A DNA stretch of 64,000 bases from Larkinella humicola (lineage in GTDB: Bacteria; Bacteroidota; Bacteroidia; Cytophagales; Spirosomataceae), in NCBI RefSeq assembly GCF_008727875.1, contig NZ_VTWS01000001.1, positions 1,116,001 through 1,180,000 of the forward strand, written 5' to 3'. A model generated the notes under the pieces. The model saw only the letters and a program-made list of their open reading frames with translations. It had not been told where the DNA came from and did not search any database. Of the stretch, positions 8,114 through 16,470 are shown in pieces. The stretch's first letter is position 1. Every line of letters begins with the position of its first letter. Position numbers and translations under genes: made by a program.

Positions 8114-9076
8114 TTATTTCTTCCGCTTGCTTCCCAAAAGCAGCATCACCGTACCGACGATGACGCCAATACTGAGGATGCGGGTAACATGGTACGAAAT
8201 CGGGGCTGGCATATCCACAATGCCTTCCTCGTTCGAATGCACCGGTTGCTTCACATACCGACCTCCTTTCGGTACTTCCCGGCTTTCAAAATGGAGAACT
8301 AAGTCTTCCAGAAGCTGCGGGAGTTGAATGCCCTGAATCGCTTTTCCGTGTCCGGTACCGGCAGACGTCGGATTCAAAGCCGCCAGTTCCTGAATCGAGC
8401 GTTTGGCGGCTTCCCAGTCAATCGTGAAATAAGCCGGGGGGCCGTGAAGCTCCTGCTTCTGGGTCATTACCGCAAAAGCCGAGTTCTGGTCGGTATTGGT
8501 AAATGCGTCACCCGCCACCAGACTCCGGTCGCTCTCCCGGAACAACGAAACATGGCCGGGCGAGTGGCCGGGCGTGTGAATGACCTTCCAATCGGGTAAT
8601 TCCGGAATCAGACCATCCGCCGGAACCGGCCGAATCCGATCTCCAAAATTGAAGGGTGCCGTCGGAAACATCCACGACATATAGGCCATTGCCCCGCCCC
8701 CAACCGATGGGTCTGGCGGTGGATAATGCGACTTCCCCTGTAAAAACGGCAATTCCAGGGGATGGGCATAAACCGGCACCGTTCCCCAGGCTTTCAACAA
8801 GGCCTCCAGCGATCCGGCGTGGTCGAAATGCCCGTGCGTCAGCACAATGGCCCGGGGCGGATTGTCGTCGCCAAACCATTCCCGGGCTTTTTTCAGAATC
8901 TGGTCGGCACCGGATGGTGTTCCGGTGTCAATCAGAACCCATTTCCCACCGGGCTGCGATTCTCCGATAAAATAGATGTTGACAAAGCCGTTTTTTATCC
9001 CTCTTACGTCTTCTGCGACGTCATACGGACTCCGTTCTTCACGGGTTGTCAGATTTTCGAGTGTCTGCCTTTCCAT
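8114..9076 (-). CDS. MBL-fold metallo-hydrolase with C-terminal membrane segment
   Basis: A 320-residue metallo-beta-lactamase-fold hydrolase. The metal site HxHxDH is THGHFDHAG (His81, His83, Asp85, His86), followed by HTPGHSPGHVSL and AGDAF further on, and GTGHG as the last metal motif. This set resembles glyoxalase II-like or lactonase-like members, but the substrate cannot be read from sequence. The C-terminal 20 residues before KRKK form one membrane helix (ILSIGVIVGTVMLLLG), so the enzyme is probably tail-anchored in the inner membrane with the catalytic domain in the cytoplasm, which is unusual for the fold. Confidence 0.85.
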   Translation of the reverse strand: MERQTLENLTTREERSPYDVAEDVRGIKNGFVNIYFIGESQPGGKWVLIDTGTPSGADQILKKAREWFGDDNPPRAIVLTHGHFDHAGSLEALLKAWGTVPVYAHPLELPFLQGKSHYPPPDPSVGGGAMAYMSWMFPTAPFNFGDRIRPVPADGLIPELPDWKVIHTPGHSPGHVSLFRESDRSLVAGDAFTNTDQNSAFAVMTQKQELHGPPAYFTIDWEAAKRSIQELAALNPTSAGTGHGKAIQGIQLPQLLEDLVLHFESREVPKGGRYVKQPVHSNEEGIVDMPAPISYHVTRILSIGVIVGTVMLLLGSKRKK

Positions 9077-9245
9077 ACCCCACGTTTGATTTTGTTTGAT
9101 TTTTTAACCTGATCTATCCCGGATTGTTGACATTAGTTATTTACCGTTTCACCTATTTAATTCACCAGTTCAGATAAAATTTGTTTTCGAATCGCAACGA
9201 ACGTAAACACCTTTGTCCCAACAAACGACAACAACAACTACTGCT

Positions 9246-9623
9246 ATGAGCTTCTTTCCTACCATCTTAAACCGTTATTTAACCCGGTTTTGTCTGCAAT
9301 CCCTGTGTGCTGTGCTTTTGCTGAGCGTCACGGTTTCCTGTAAAAAAGAAACGGAAGTTGAACCGGATTCGGGCCGGGTAATTTTCTGGTCATCCAACAA
9401 AGCCATCGAAACCGTCAAGGTGGATTGTTTCGTCGACGGCACAAAAGTGGGTACGCTGAGTAAAGTAACGGCGTCCGCTCCTTCCTGCGATGCGACGGGC
9501 TCGCCCGTAACCACCGTGAAAGCGGGTGAACACGAACTCGAATTCCGGGCCGCCAACGGCCAGAGTTTCTCCGAAACGTTCACCGTCGAAGCGGGGAAAT
9601 GTGTTGACTTTGAATTGATGTAA
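9246..9623 (+). CDS. Small lipoprotein of unknown function
   Basis: A 125-residue protein with a type II signal peptide: a hydrophobic stretch followed by LSVTVSCKK, the Cys being the lipidation site. ATG 9246 is chosen; a TTG 33 nt upstream would add only a Thr tract. The mature part reads like a short beta-sandwich (VDCFVDGTKVGTL, VKAGEHELEFRAANGQ, FSETFTVEAGKCVDFEL) with three cysteines, reminiscent of small immunoglobulin-like lipoprotein domains. Location is probably the periplasm or outer membrane. Function is not recognised. Confidence 0.8.
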   Translation: MSFFPTILNRYLTRFCLQSLCAVLLLSVTVSCKKETEVEPDSGRVIFWSSNKAIETVKVDCFVDGTKVGTLSKVTASAPSCDATGSPVTTVKAGEHELEFRAANGQSFSETFTVEAGKCVDFELM

Positions 9624-9627
9624 ATAA

Positions 9628-9755
9628 GGTATACGGTTTTCGGTATACGGTTTTCGGTTTTCGGTGACTGACGCACGAACAGGATGAATGCGCCAGCCAC
9701 CGTAAACTGTAAACCAAAAACCGTAAACAGAAAACCGTATACCGAAAACCATAAA
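9628..9755. repeat. Long imperfect inverted repeat E5
   Basis: The left half (about 9628-9675) and right half (about 9689-9755) are built from repeated GGTATACGGTTTTC, GGTTTTCGG and GTAAAC words and pair with several slips. The inner ends are GACTGACGCA and TGCGCCAGCC, the same core as in E4. It is placed just after the lipoprotein stop codon. Confidence 0.7.
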
Positions 9756-9830
9756 ACCGTAAACTAAGCACCATCGTAATGGTCGGCTTCTAAATTTGTA
9801 TATCTTTGCGTGCGAAAACCGCTGTTGAGA

Positions 9831-10130
9831 ATGCGAGTTCTGAAAGTGACCAAATACAGCCCGATTTTACACGAATTACGGGCGTCGTGGGGCGTGCTCC
9901 AGGCTGGTAAATACCTCCTGGCCGAGTCCATGCAAAACCGGAGCGAGGAGGACGATTTCTTTGCGTATCAGAATGCCGTTGCCGAAATCGGACGAATCGA
10001 GCGCAAACTCGATATACTGTATGATGAGATTCAGGCCGTGGAGTTGCTGCACCAGGCTGCGATTCTGACGGGTAATTACGAGGATTTATCGAGCCGAAAG
10101 CGCTCGAATGGCAATACATCTCTGAATTAA
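9831..10130 (+). CDS. Small hypothetical protein
   Basis: A 99-residue predicted cytosolic protein, mostly helical and charged (DDFFAYQNAVAEIGRIERKL, then DILYDEIQAVELLHQ), with a disordered Ser/Asn tail. No family recognised. ATG 9831 is preferred over a GTG 21 nt upstream because a -7-like box TATCTTTG lies at 9801-9808. It converges with the DeoR gene and the two stop codons overlap by 4 nt. Confidence 0.65.
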   Translation: MRVLKVTKYSPILHELRASWGVLQAGKYLLAESMQNRSEEDDFFAYQNAVAEIGRIERKLDILYDEIQAVELLHQAAILTGNYEDLSSRKRSNGNTSLN

Positions 10131-10879
10131 TTCAACACCCGAACACCTTGTTCGCGGTACGATTCCAGCACGTCCGGGCGGGCATTGGAGTCTGTTACGA
10201 GCACCTGAACCAGGCTCAGCGGAGCAAACTGCACGTATTTGTCTTTTTCCAGTTTCGTCGAATCACACAACAGGTACACGGTTTCGGCCTGGGCAGCCAT
10301 GGCGAGCGTCATCCCACCCTCGGTTTCGCTATGAGCCGACAGTCCGTGCTGCGTCGAAATTCCGTCGACACCCAGAAACGCCTTGTGGGCGTGGTAGCGG
10401 GCCACGTGTTCATGGGCAATCAATCCGTGAACAGCCTGCCGCTTCGGATCCACTTCTCCTCCCACCAGATTCACCGTCACTTCCGACTGCATCAGCTCGT
10501 TGACCACTGGTAATGAATTCGTAATCACCTGAATGCGTTTGTTTCGGATAAACTGACAAAGACGGAAAACCGTACTCCCACAATCCATAAACACCACCTC
10601 TCCTTCGTTGATCTCCTGGGCTGCCAGCCGGCAAATATGATCTTTGTTTTCCGAATTAACGGCGGTTTTGTGCACAAACTGCACCGGATTGGTGGCAAGG
10701 CCCACTTTCATAGCGCCACCATGTGTACGGTAAATCAGTCCGTCGGTTGCCAGGATACTCAAATCCCGGCGAACAGTAATTTCCGAGGTTTGCAGGAGCT
10801 CAGCAAGCTCTTTCACCTCGACAGAGCCTTTCTCTTCGACCGTTTGTAAAATAAGCCGCTTCCGGGTTGGAAAATTCAT
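10127..10879 (-). CDS. DeoR/GlpR family transcriptional regulator
   Basis: A 250-residue repressor. The N-terminal winged helix-turn-helix is clear (LAELLQTSEITVRRDLSILA, then GLIYRTHGGA, residues about 15-60). It is followed by the DeoR sugar-phosphate sensor domain with GSTVFRLCQFI, NSLPVVNEL, VNLVGGEVD and the closing VLVTDS. These proteins normally repress sugar-use genes and respond to a phosphorylated sugar; no obvious sugar operon is adjacent here. The start at 10879 follows a good promoter and drops 13 unlikely leader residues. Confidence 0.9.
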   Translation of the reverse strand: MNFPTRKRLILQTVEEKGSVEVKELAELLQTSEITVRRDLSILATDGLIYRTHGGAMKVGLATNPVQFVHKTAVNSENKDHICRLAAQEINEGEVVFMDCGSTVFRLCQFIRNKRIQVITNSLPVVNELMQSEVTVNLVGGEVDPKRQAVHGLIAHEHVARYHAHKAFLGVDGISTQHGLSAHSETEGGMTLAMAAQAETVYLLCDSTKLEKDKYVQFAPLSLVQVLVTDSNARPDVLESYREQGVRVLN

Positions 10880-10899
10880 CACTGCGTTTTTAATTTGTT

Positions 10900-10928
10900 C
10901 AAAAATAATCAAATTCAATCAAAAACAA
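10900..10928 (-). promoter_or_regulatory. Predicted promoter of the DeoR gene with internal direct repeats
   Basis: On the minus strand TTG (10928-10926), 18 bp and TATTTTTG (10907-10900). The spacer holds two AATCAAA direct repeats (plus strand 10907-10913 and 10917-10923) exactly 10 bp apart, a possible operator for self-repression or for control of the divergent nudK. Confidence 0.6.
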
Positions 10929-10937
10929 CCAATACTA

Positions 10938-11519
10938 ATGAATAATTCTCGGGTTCAGCTCATCAGGCAGGAAGTGTTATCGGATAACTGGTACACCTTA
11001 CGGAAAGTGACGTTTAAGTATCAGCGCAAAAATGGGATTTGGGAAACACAGTCCCGGGAAGCCTACGACCGGGGCAACGGCGCAACGATTCTGCTTCACA
11101 ATCCGGAAAAAAATACTGTCATTCTGACCCGTCAGTTCCGAATGCCGACCTACGTCAATGGCAATGCAAGCGGTTTATTGATCGAGTCCTGTGCCGGTTT
11201 GCTGGACAACGACAACCCGGAAGACGCGATTCGACGTGAAACAGAAGAAGAAACCGGTTTTGTCGTGACCAACATCCGGAAAGTTTTTGAAGCCTATATG
11301 AGTCCGGGATCGGTCACGGAGAAGCTATATTTTTTCACGGCAGATTATTCCGACTCCACCGAAAAGCGAACCGGGGGCGGCATTGATGAAGAAGAGATCG
11401 ACGTGCTGGAAATGCCACTGTCGAAGGCCCTGCAGATGATCGCCGAAGGTGAAATTGTCGATGGGAAAACCATAATGCTGCTCCAGCACCTTTGCATTCA
11501 GCAATTTCAGGCAGCCTGA
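10938..11519 (+). CDS. nudK: GDP-mannose pyrophosphatase NudK (NUDIX)
   Basis: A 193-residue NUDIX hydrolase closely resembling NudK along its whole length (EAYDRGNGATILLHN, RQFRMPTYVNGN, LIESCAGLLDND, FEAYMSPGSVTEKLYFF). The NUDIX box is at residues 87-109 with the REXXEEXG core RRETEEETG. The family cleaves GDP-mannose and related nucleotide sugars to the monophosphates, needs Mg2+, and is cytosolic. It is divergent from the DeoR regulator, with 58 bp between the start codons, so the two may share control. Confidence 0.92.
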   Translation: MNNSRVQLIRQEVLSDNWYTLRKVTFKYQRKNGIWETQSREAYDRGNGATILLHNPEKNTVILTRQFRMPTYVNGNASGLLIESCAGLLDNDNPEDAIRRETEEETGFVVTNIRKVFEAYMSPGSVTEKLYFFTADYSDSTEKRTGGGIDEEEIDVLEMPLSKALQMIAEGEIVDGKTIMLLQHLCIQQFQAA

Positions 11520-11525
11520 CCAAAC

Positions 11526-11567
11526 CTCCAACCTCCCTCTGCACAGCCTTCTCACCGGAGGTTGGAG
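11526..11567 (+). terminator. Hairpin after nudK
   Basis: An 11-bp perfect stem (11526-11536 with 11557-11567, CTCCAACCTCC) just after the nudK stop. There is no strong T run, so it may end transcription from either side or only stabilise the 3' end. Confidence 0.5.
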
Positions 11568-11606
11568 TCGTCTTTCACAAGTTTACGGGGAAAACGGAAT
11601 CGGGCA

Positions 11607-11810
11607 CTAGTAGATAAACGGACGTCTCGCATTTCGGCGGATCACGGGTGGCAAACCGCTTAGGTAAAAATCATCGATCGGTTGGTTCCAAACTTGCTTG
11701 AAACGTTCCTCAAGCGCCCGGTAGTCGAGCTGTTCGTTCTTGGCAGAATTCAATTTATACAATTCATCCCCCATAATACAGGAGATAAAAAAGAAAGGAT
11801 CGTATTTCAT
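11607..11810 (-). CDS. Possible small hypothetical protein
   Basis: A 67-residue frame starting MKYDPFFFISCIMGDELYKL, with a well-mixed composition and a basic, proline-containing end (LPPVIRRNARRP). An overlapping frame on the other strand is rich in Lys/Ile and looks less protein-like. No family recognised. The 255 bp upstream (11811-12065) are AT-rich and show no other gene. Confidence 0.45.
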   Translation of the reverse strand: MKYDPFFFISCIMGDELYKLNSAKNEQLDYRALEERFKQVWNQPIDDFYLSGLPPVIRRNARRPFIY

Positions 11811-12065
11811 GAGGATAGGATAATTTATAGTCACAAAGAAAGCATAACGGCATTAAAAAAAGATGTAAACCAGATTAAGCGAACCTTAAAAGTGGCATAG
11901 TATGATGTGTTTATATTAAAACCGGATTAAAAAACGTAAAAACCGGCAATCAAAAATCTCACAATAGTCATACTTAGAACGGAAATACGATATGAAATAA
12001 TTCACAAGTCCGGAGCCAGTTTCAATCAAATTTTGTTATCTGGGTATAACTCTGGTTTGCAGCCC

Positions 12066-12329
12066 ATGACAACGTACACAGAACCCTATATGGACATGCT
12101 CCGTTCGCTGATTGCATTGCGGAAATATGTCAAGATATTCTACACCACCGACCTGAATGAACTGATTTCGGTTACGTCTATTATGACTGAATTGAAGGCT
12201 AAACCCGGGGGCGACTCCGTCATGCTGGCGTCCGGTGAGTCAATTCCGGTGAATCGACTGGTGAATGTCAACGGGGTGTACGCGCCCGGTCACGAGGACT
12301 ACGAAAGCTGTCTGGACTGTCGGATTTAA
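12066..12329 (+). CDS. Small hypothetical protein
   Basis: An 87-residue predicted cytosolic protein with alternating strands after a short helix (YMDMLRSLIALRKYVKIFYT, then VNRLVNVNGVYAPGHEDYES) and a C-terminal SCLDCRI. The layout is loosely reminiscent of Rof-type small beta-barrel modulators of Rho, but similarity is too weak to assign. ATG 12066 is chosen over a TTG 33 nt upstream. Confidence 0.6.
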   Translation: MTTYTEPYMDMLRSLIALRKYVKIFYTTDLNELISVTSIMTELKAKPGGDSVMLASGESIPVNRLVNVNGVYAPGHEDYESCLDCRI

Positions 12330-12366
12330 AGGCAAAAGGGTGTTGGAGCAAACCGGATATTCTTTG

Positions 12367-12426
12367 CTTATTTAGGGGTCCTCCGATTCAAAACGTAGCT
12401 GAATAGACCGTTCCTGCCTAAATAAG
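12367..12426. repeat. Inverted repeat upstream of the cold-shock gene
   Basis: CTTATTTAGG at 12367-12376 is perfectly complementary to CCTAAATAAG at 12417-12426, with a 40-nt loop. It lies after the preceding small gene and about 90 bp before the cold-shock ATG. It could end the upstream transcript or fold in a cold-shock leader. Confidence 0.5.
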
Positions 12427-12515
12427 TGGCCTTTGTCCACAAAAAAATGTTATAAAAATTTGGAAAGAAATATAAAAAAATAGTCCTTTATACAAATTCT
12501 TTCAATCACAATTCA

Positions 12516-12707
12516 ATGCAAACAGGAGTAGTAAAATTTTTTAATGAAACCAAAGGATACGGTTTCATTAAGCCGGATGCACCAGGCGAGGACATTTTTG
12601 TTCACTCGACGGGCCTTGTCGACCAGATCCGCGAAAACGACAAAGTAAAATTTGAAGTTGAACGTGGCAAAAAGGGTCTGAACGCTGTAAACGTAGAACT
12701 GGTATAA
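12516..12707 (+). CDS. Cold-shock domain protein (CspA family)
   Basis: A 63-residue single cold-shock domain. RNP1 is KGYGFIKP (residues about 13-20) and RNP2 is DIFVHST (about 26-32). It binds single-stranded RNA or DNA and acts as an RNA chaperone in the cytoplasm. Length is normal for the family, slightly short at the C-terminus. The leader is very AT-rich, and a strong intrinsic terminator follows, so it is a single-gene unit. Confidence 0.95.
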   Translation: MQTGVVKFFNETKGYGFIKPDAPGEDIFVHSTGLVDQIRENDKVKFEVERGKKGLNAVNVELV

Positions 12708-12740
12708 TCGAAAGATAGAGCCGTTTGAGTTTCAAGAAGA

Positions 12741-12768
12741 AAACATGCCTGGTGGCATGTTTTTTTTT
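12741..12768 (+). terminator. Intrinsic terminator of the cold-shock gene
   Basis: The stem AAACATGCC (12741-12749) pairs with GGCATGTTT (12754-12762) around a TGGT loop. A run of nine T (12760-12768) completes it. Confidence 0.9.
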
Positions 12769-12824
12769 GCCCACTGAATCAGAACGGATTACCAAACCGT
12801 AGCGGGAATTCTAATTCTTTTTTG

Positions 12825-12854
12825 TTGACAAACCATCCTTTCGTGCTTTTTTTG
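12825..12854 (+). promoter_or_regulatory. Possible promoter of tex
   Basis: TTG at 12825-12827, 19 bp, then TTTTTTTG at 12847-12854. It differs from the consensus -7 box only in the A. It ends 25 bp before the tex ATG. Confidence 0.4.
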
Positions 12855-12879
12855 CGGCTTCATTCAGTAAATCGACTCC

Positions 12880-15012
12880 ATGAGCCCATCCACCGACCCC
12901 AGCAACCTGACGTCGCGCATTGCTTCCCTGCTCAATCTGAACGCCCGGCAGGTTGCCCAAACCGTTCAGTTGCTCGACGATGGTGCTACCGTACCGTTCA
13001 TTGCTCGCTACCGGAAAGAAGCCACGGGGCAACTGGACGAAGTGCAGATTGGGGCCATCAAAGATACCTACCAAAAACTGGTCGAACTCGACAAACGGCG
13101 GGAAACCATCCTGAAATCCATTGCCGATCAGGGCAAATTGACGGCAGAACTCCGCCAGAAAATCGAATCGACCGGTACAGTCACCGAACTGGAAGATTTG
13201 TATTTACCCTATAAACCCAAGCGAAAAACCCGCGCCACCATCGCCATTGAAAAAGGACTAGAACCGCTGGCCAAATTCATTTTCAGTCAGCGCGAAAATA
13301 CCGTGGAACGAAAAGCGGCATCGTTCCTGAACGAACAGGTGGCCTCCGTTCAGGACGCCTTGCAGGGCGCCCGCGACATCATGGCGGAATGGATCAATGA
13401 GGACGCCGATGCCCGGCAACGCATCCGGAATCTGTTTGAACGGGAGGCTATTCTCCGGGCCGTTGTCAAAAAAGACAAGGAAACCGCCGGGATCAAATAC
13501 AGGGATTATTTCGACTTTGCCGAACCGCTCCGCCGGGTTCCCTCCCATCGTTTGCTGGCCATCCGGCGCGGAGAAGCGGAAGGAATTTTGGCAGTCAGTA
13601 TTTCGCCGGATGAACAAACCGCCCTCGAACGGCTGGACCGGCAGTTTTTGCGACACGGCTCGTCCGAAAGCATCGATCAGGTTGCGATGGCCATCAAAGA
13701 CAGCTACAAACGACTCATCAAACCGTCGATTGAGACCGAATTTGAAAACGCGTCGAAGCAAAAAGCCGATCAGGAAGCCATCAAAATATTTGCGGATAAC
13801 CTGCGCCAACTGCTCCTGTCGCCCCCACTCGGGCAGAAGCGGGTGCTGGCCATCGACCCCGGTTTTCGAACCGGCTGCAAAGTGGTTTGTCTGGACGCAC
13901 AGGGAAATCTGCTGACCAACGATGTTATTTACCCCGACAGCCGTCGCGAACAGGCGCAACAGACCTTATTAAAACTGGTCGCGCAGCACCAGATTGAAGC
14001 CATTACGATTGGCAACGGAACCGCCGGGCGCGAAACCGAGGACTTTGTCCGAAGCCTGAATTTCGGCAAAACCATCCCGTTGTTCATGGTGAGCGAACAG
14101 GGCGCGTCGATTTATTCCGCATCGGAAGTGGCGCGGCAGGAATTTCCGAATCAGGATGTAACCGTGCGGGGTGCCATTTCCATCGGTCGCCGGTTGATGG
14201 ACCCGCTGGCCGAACTCGTTAAAATTGATCCCAAATCGATTGGCGTGGGGCAATACCAGCACGATGTCGATCAGAATGACCTGAAAAGCAGCCTGGATCG
14301 GGTGGTGGAAAGCTGCGTGAACCAGGTGGGCGTTTCGCTCAATACCGCCAGCAGTCATTTGTTGCGGTATGTTTCGGGTTTGGGGCCGCAACTGGCGCAG
14401 AACATCGTTGAATACCGGGCGCAGAACGGCCCGTTCCAATCCCGGGATCAGTTGAAGAAAGTGGCCCGGCTGGGTGCGAAAGCCTACGAGCAATGTGCCG
14501 GTTTTCTCCGCATCGACCAGGCTAAAAATCCGCTCGACAACAGCGCCGTTCACCCGGAAAGCTACGCTGTGGTGGAACGCATGGCCCGCGATCTGAAATG
14601 CACAGTAACCGATTTAGTTAAAAAAACGGACCTTCAAAAGCAGATAAAGCCCGAATTGTACGTTACCGAAACAGTGGGGCTGCCAACCCTCCGCGATATT
14701 CTGGCCGAACTGGAAAAACCGGGCCGTGATCCGCGGGAAACGCTGGCCGTTTTCGAGTATGACGAGCGGGTCCGAAAACCGGAAGATCTGCGGGAGGGCA
14801 TGCTGCTTCCGGGCGTGGTGACGAACGTGACAGCCTTCGGTGCCTTTGTCGATATCGGCGTCAAACAGGACGGACTGGTTCACATTTCGCAGTTAGCCAA
14901 TCAGTTTGTTTCCGATCCGCGTCAGGTCGTCAGTGTTCACCAGAAAGTGCAGGTGAAGGTGCTGGAAGTTGATTTGCAGCGCAAGCGTATTGCCTTAACG
15001 ATGAAATTTTAA
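12880..15012 (+). CDS. tex: Tex-family RNA-binding protein
   Basis: A 710-residue homologue of the Tex/YhgF transcription accessory protein. Order of domains: N-terminal helical Tex domain with TVPFIARYRKEATGQLDE (about 30-55), a YqgF/RNase H-like domain starting RVLAIDPGFRTGCKVV (about 320-450), helix-hairpin-helix repeats (LARYVSGLGPQLAQ-like and FQSRDQLKKVARLG), and a C-terminal S1 domain (GVVTNVTAFGAFVDIGVKQD, about 640-710). It binds nucleic acid and is linked to transcription and translation quality control. Length is slightly shorter than the E. coli protein. Confidence 0.95.
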   Translation: MSPSTDPSNLTSRIASLLNLNARQVAQTVQLLDDGATVPFIARYRKEATGQLDEVQIGAIKDTYQKLVELDKRRETILKSIADQGKLTAELRQKIESTGTVTELEDLYLPYKPKRKTRATIAIEKGLEPLAKFIFSQRENTVERKAASFLNEQVASVQDALQGARDIMAEWINEDADARQRIRNLFEREAILRAVVKKDKETAGIKYRDYFDFAEPLRRVPSHRLLAIRRGEAEGILAVSISPDEQTALERLDRQFLRHGSSESIDQVAMAIKDSYKRLIKPSIETEFENASKQKADQEAIKIFADNLRQLLLSPPLGQKRVLAIDPGFRTGCKVVCLDAQGNLLTNDVIYPDSRREQAQQTLLKLVAQHQIEAITIGNGTAGRETEDFVRSLNFGKTIPLFMVSEQGASIYSASEVARQEFPNQDVTVRGAISIGRRLMDPLAELVKIDPKSIGVGQYQHDVDQNDLKSSLDRVVESCVNQVGVSLNTASSHLLRYVSGLGPQLAQNIVEYRAQNGPFQSRDQLKKVARLGAKAYEQCAGFLRIDQAKNPLDNSAVHPESYAVVERMARDLKCTVTDLVKKTDLQKQIKPELYVTETVGLPTLRDILAELEKPGRDPRETLAVFEYDERVRKPEDLREGMLLPGVVTNVTAFGAFVDIGVKQDGLVHISQLANQFVSDPRQVVSVHQKVQVKVLEVDLQRKRIALTMKF

Positions 15013-15036
15013 TAGCTTATATCTGTTTCGGGTGAT

Positions 15037-15059
15037 GGCCACGGCATATTGCCATGGCC
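15037..15059 (+). terminator. Hairpin after tex
   Basis: GGCCACGGCA (15037-15046) folds on TGCCATGGCC (15050-15059) with one mismatch. There is no T run, so termination strength is uncertain. Confidence 0.45.
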
Positions 15060-15100
15060 GCTCTGCCAGACCTTAAACGATACACCTTAAATCGCTACGA

Positions 15101-15667
15101 ATGAAGACTTTATTACGCCCCTTATGGCCTACTGCTCTTCTGGTGTTGACGCTGTCGTCCTGTTCTTTTTTCAAAACTTCGCATTACACCCCGCCCGCCC
15201 AGCGGAGACCGGTGGCGGCCAATCGCAAACCGGTTGGCAAACCGCTGAAAACCGTCGATACGCAAACCTATCAGAAAGGGTATGTGCCGCAGGTGGTGAA
15301 AATTGCCCGAACCTATACCGGAACCCCGTATCGAACGGGCGGTCAGACCTCGGAAGGCATGGACTGCTCGGGGCTGATTTTTGCTTCATTTAACACCGTC
15401 GGTCTGCAAATGCCACGGGTTTCCTGGCAACAGTCTGAAGTGGGGTATGAAGTGGAAGTGCCGCAGATTCAGCCGGGCGACCTCGTATTTTTCGTGCCGG
15501 ATGATGGAAAATCCGGGTATGTTTCGCACACCGGAATTGTTACCGAAGTTCGCGGGGCATCCAACATCATGTTTATTCACGCGTCTTCGTCGCGGGGTGT
15601 TCGGGAAGACAATTTGTATTCGAGTTATTTCAAAGGCCGGTTTGTAAAAGCCGTTCGACCATTTTAG
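15101..15667 (+). CDS. NlpC/P60 family lipoprotein (peptidoglycan endopeptidase)
   Basis: A 188-residue lipoprotein with lipobox LTLSSC (Cys21) and a basic, proline-rich linker (about 25-55). The C-terminal NlpC/P60 domain has the catalytic triad Cys89 (GMDCSGL), His143 (SHTGIV) and His160 (FIHASS). It cuts peptide stems of peptidoglycan, probably from the outer membrane side of the periplasm, as Spr/NlpC do. It is preceded by the tex hairpin and has no obvious operon partner. Confidence 0.93.
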   Translation: MKTLLRPLWPTALLVLTLSSCSFFKTSHYTPPAQRRPVAANRKPVGKPLKTVDTQTYQKGYVPQVVKIARTYTGTPYRTGGQTSEGMDCSGLIFASFNTVGLQMPRVSWQQSEVGYEVEVPQIQPGDLVFFVPDDGKSGYVSHTGIVTEVRGASNIMFIHASSSRGVREDNLYSSYFKGRFVKAVRPF

Positions 15668-15707
15668 GTCCGTTTCCCAGAAGAGCAGGGTCCGTTAAGT
15701 GCTTCCA

Positions 15708-15781
15708 CTTTTCGCCCCCCCTATGGGGAGAGTTTTGACGGTCTTAAGGCCCCCTTTAGGGGGTTGGGGGGCAAATAAAAG
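15708..15781. repeat. C-rich inverted repeat E6
   Basis: CTTTTCGCCCCCCC near 15708-15721 can pair with GGGGGGCAAATAAAAG near 15766-15781. Inside, CCCCCTTTAGGGGG forms its own hairpin. It resembles a degraded copy of the E3 class. It lies between the convergent NlpC/P60 and NUDIX genes and overlaps the last NUDIX codons. Confidence 0.5.
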
Positions 15782-16316
15782 CGGCCGCCATTTCCAGGGT
15801 TCGTAGATAGGTGTGCTGCGGTGGCGTATACCGAAGCGAATTGTTACCCGTGCGAAATTCTTCCAGGACGACCGCAATTGGCATAAACCGCAAATCCGCC
15901 ACTTCATCCGATTGCATGACGAACTGATCGAGCGTCCGGCGGGTGCGAAAGACATACACAGCCGCGTGTTCCCGGTCGATCAGCGAAGCAGCCGGGTCGA
16001 TTACCTCCACAGCCACCATGCCCAGAAACTGCAATTCGCCGGTTTTGGGCCGCACGCCAATTTCTTCCTCCACTTCGCGTGTCGCACACTGCTCATAACT
16101 CTCGCCCGGATCAACGTGTCCACCGACGCAGACGTCCCAGAAATTGGGCAAAACCGCTTTGTCCGGGTGACGAAGGCTCAGCAACACTTCGTCACGATCA
16201 TTCAACACCACGATTTCAGAGGTGCGGTGCCAGTCGCCGTCTCGGTGTGCTTCTTTTTTGGGTTTGGTGTAGCCCAGCGGTTGGTTGCTGGCGTCAAAAA
16301 TTTCTAGTAAGTCCAT
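15756..16316 (-). CDS. NUDIX hydrolase (isopentenyl-diphosphate isomerase-like)
   Basis: A 186-residue NUDIX protein. The first segment (MDLLEIFDASNQPLGYTKPK, then GDWHRTSEIVVLND) and the NUDIX box GGHVDPGESYEQCATREVEE resemble the YfcD/Idi-like subgroup. The substrate is not known for this subgroup. The start at 16316 is chosen because the family begins there; upstream in-frame sequence runs through a hairpin. That hairpin and its T run end directly at the ATG (see the terminator entry). Confidence 0.85.
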   Translation of the reverse strand: MDLLEIFDASNQPLGYTKPKKEAHRDGDWHRTSEIVVLNDRDEVLLSLRHPDKAVLPNFWDVCVGGHVDPGESYEQCATREVEEEIGVRPKTGELQFLGMVAVEVIDPAASLIDREHAAVYVFRTRRTLDQFVMQSDEVADLRFMPIAVVLEEFRTGNNSLRYTPPQHTYLRTLEMAAAFICPPTP

Positions 16317-16339
16317 AAAAAAGCCGCATCGCTGCGGCT
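16317..16339 (-). terminator. Terminator-like hairpin abutting the NUDIX start codon
   Basis: On the minus strand AGCCGCA, loop GCGA, TGCGGCT (stem 16339-16322) is followed by TTTTTT and then at once by the NUDIX ATG. It most likely ends the clpP transcript 130 nt after its stop. A read-through or leader role for the NUDIX gene cannot be excluded. Confidence 0.7.
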
Positions 16340-16470
16340 GGTAAACGTTTACGGAGACAGGCGGTTTCTCCCTGGTTTGTGATGCAGTGTCACAAAGATG
16401 GTTATTCCCGGCTTTTAACCTCCTGTTCTGCGCCACAAAAATCAGGTAAAGCGGCATCGAATTCGATGAA

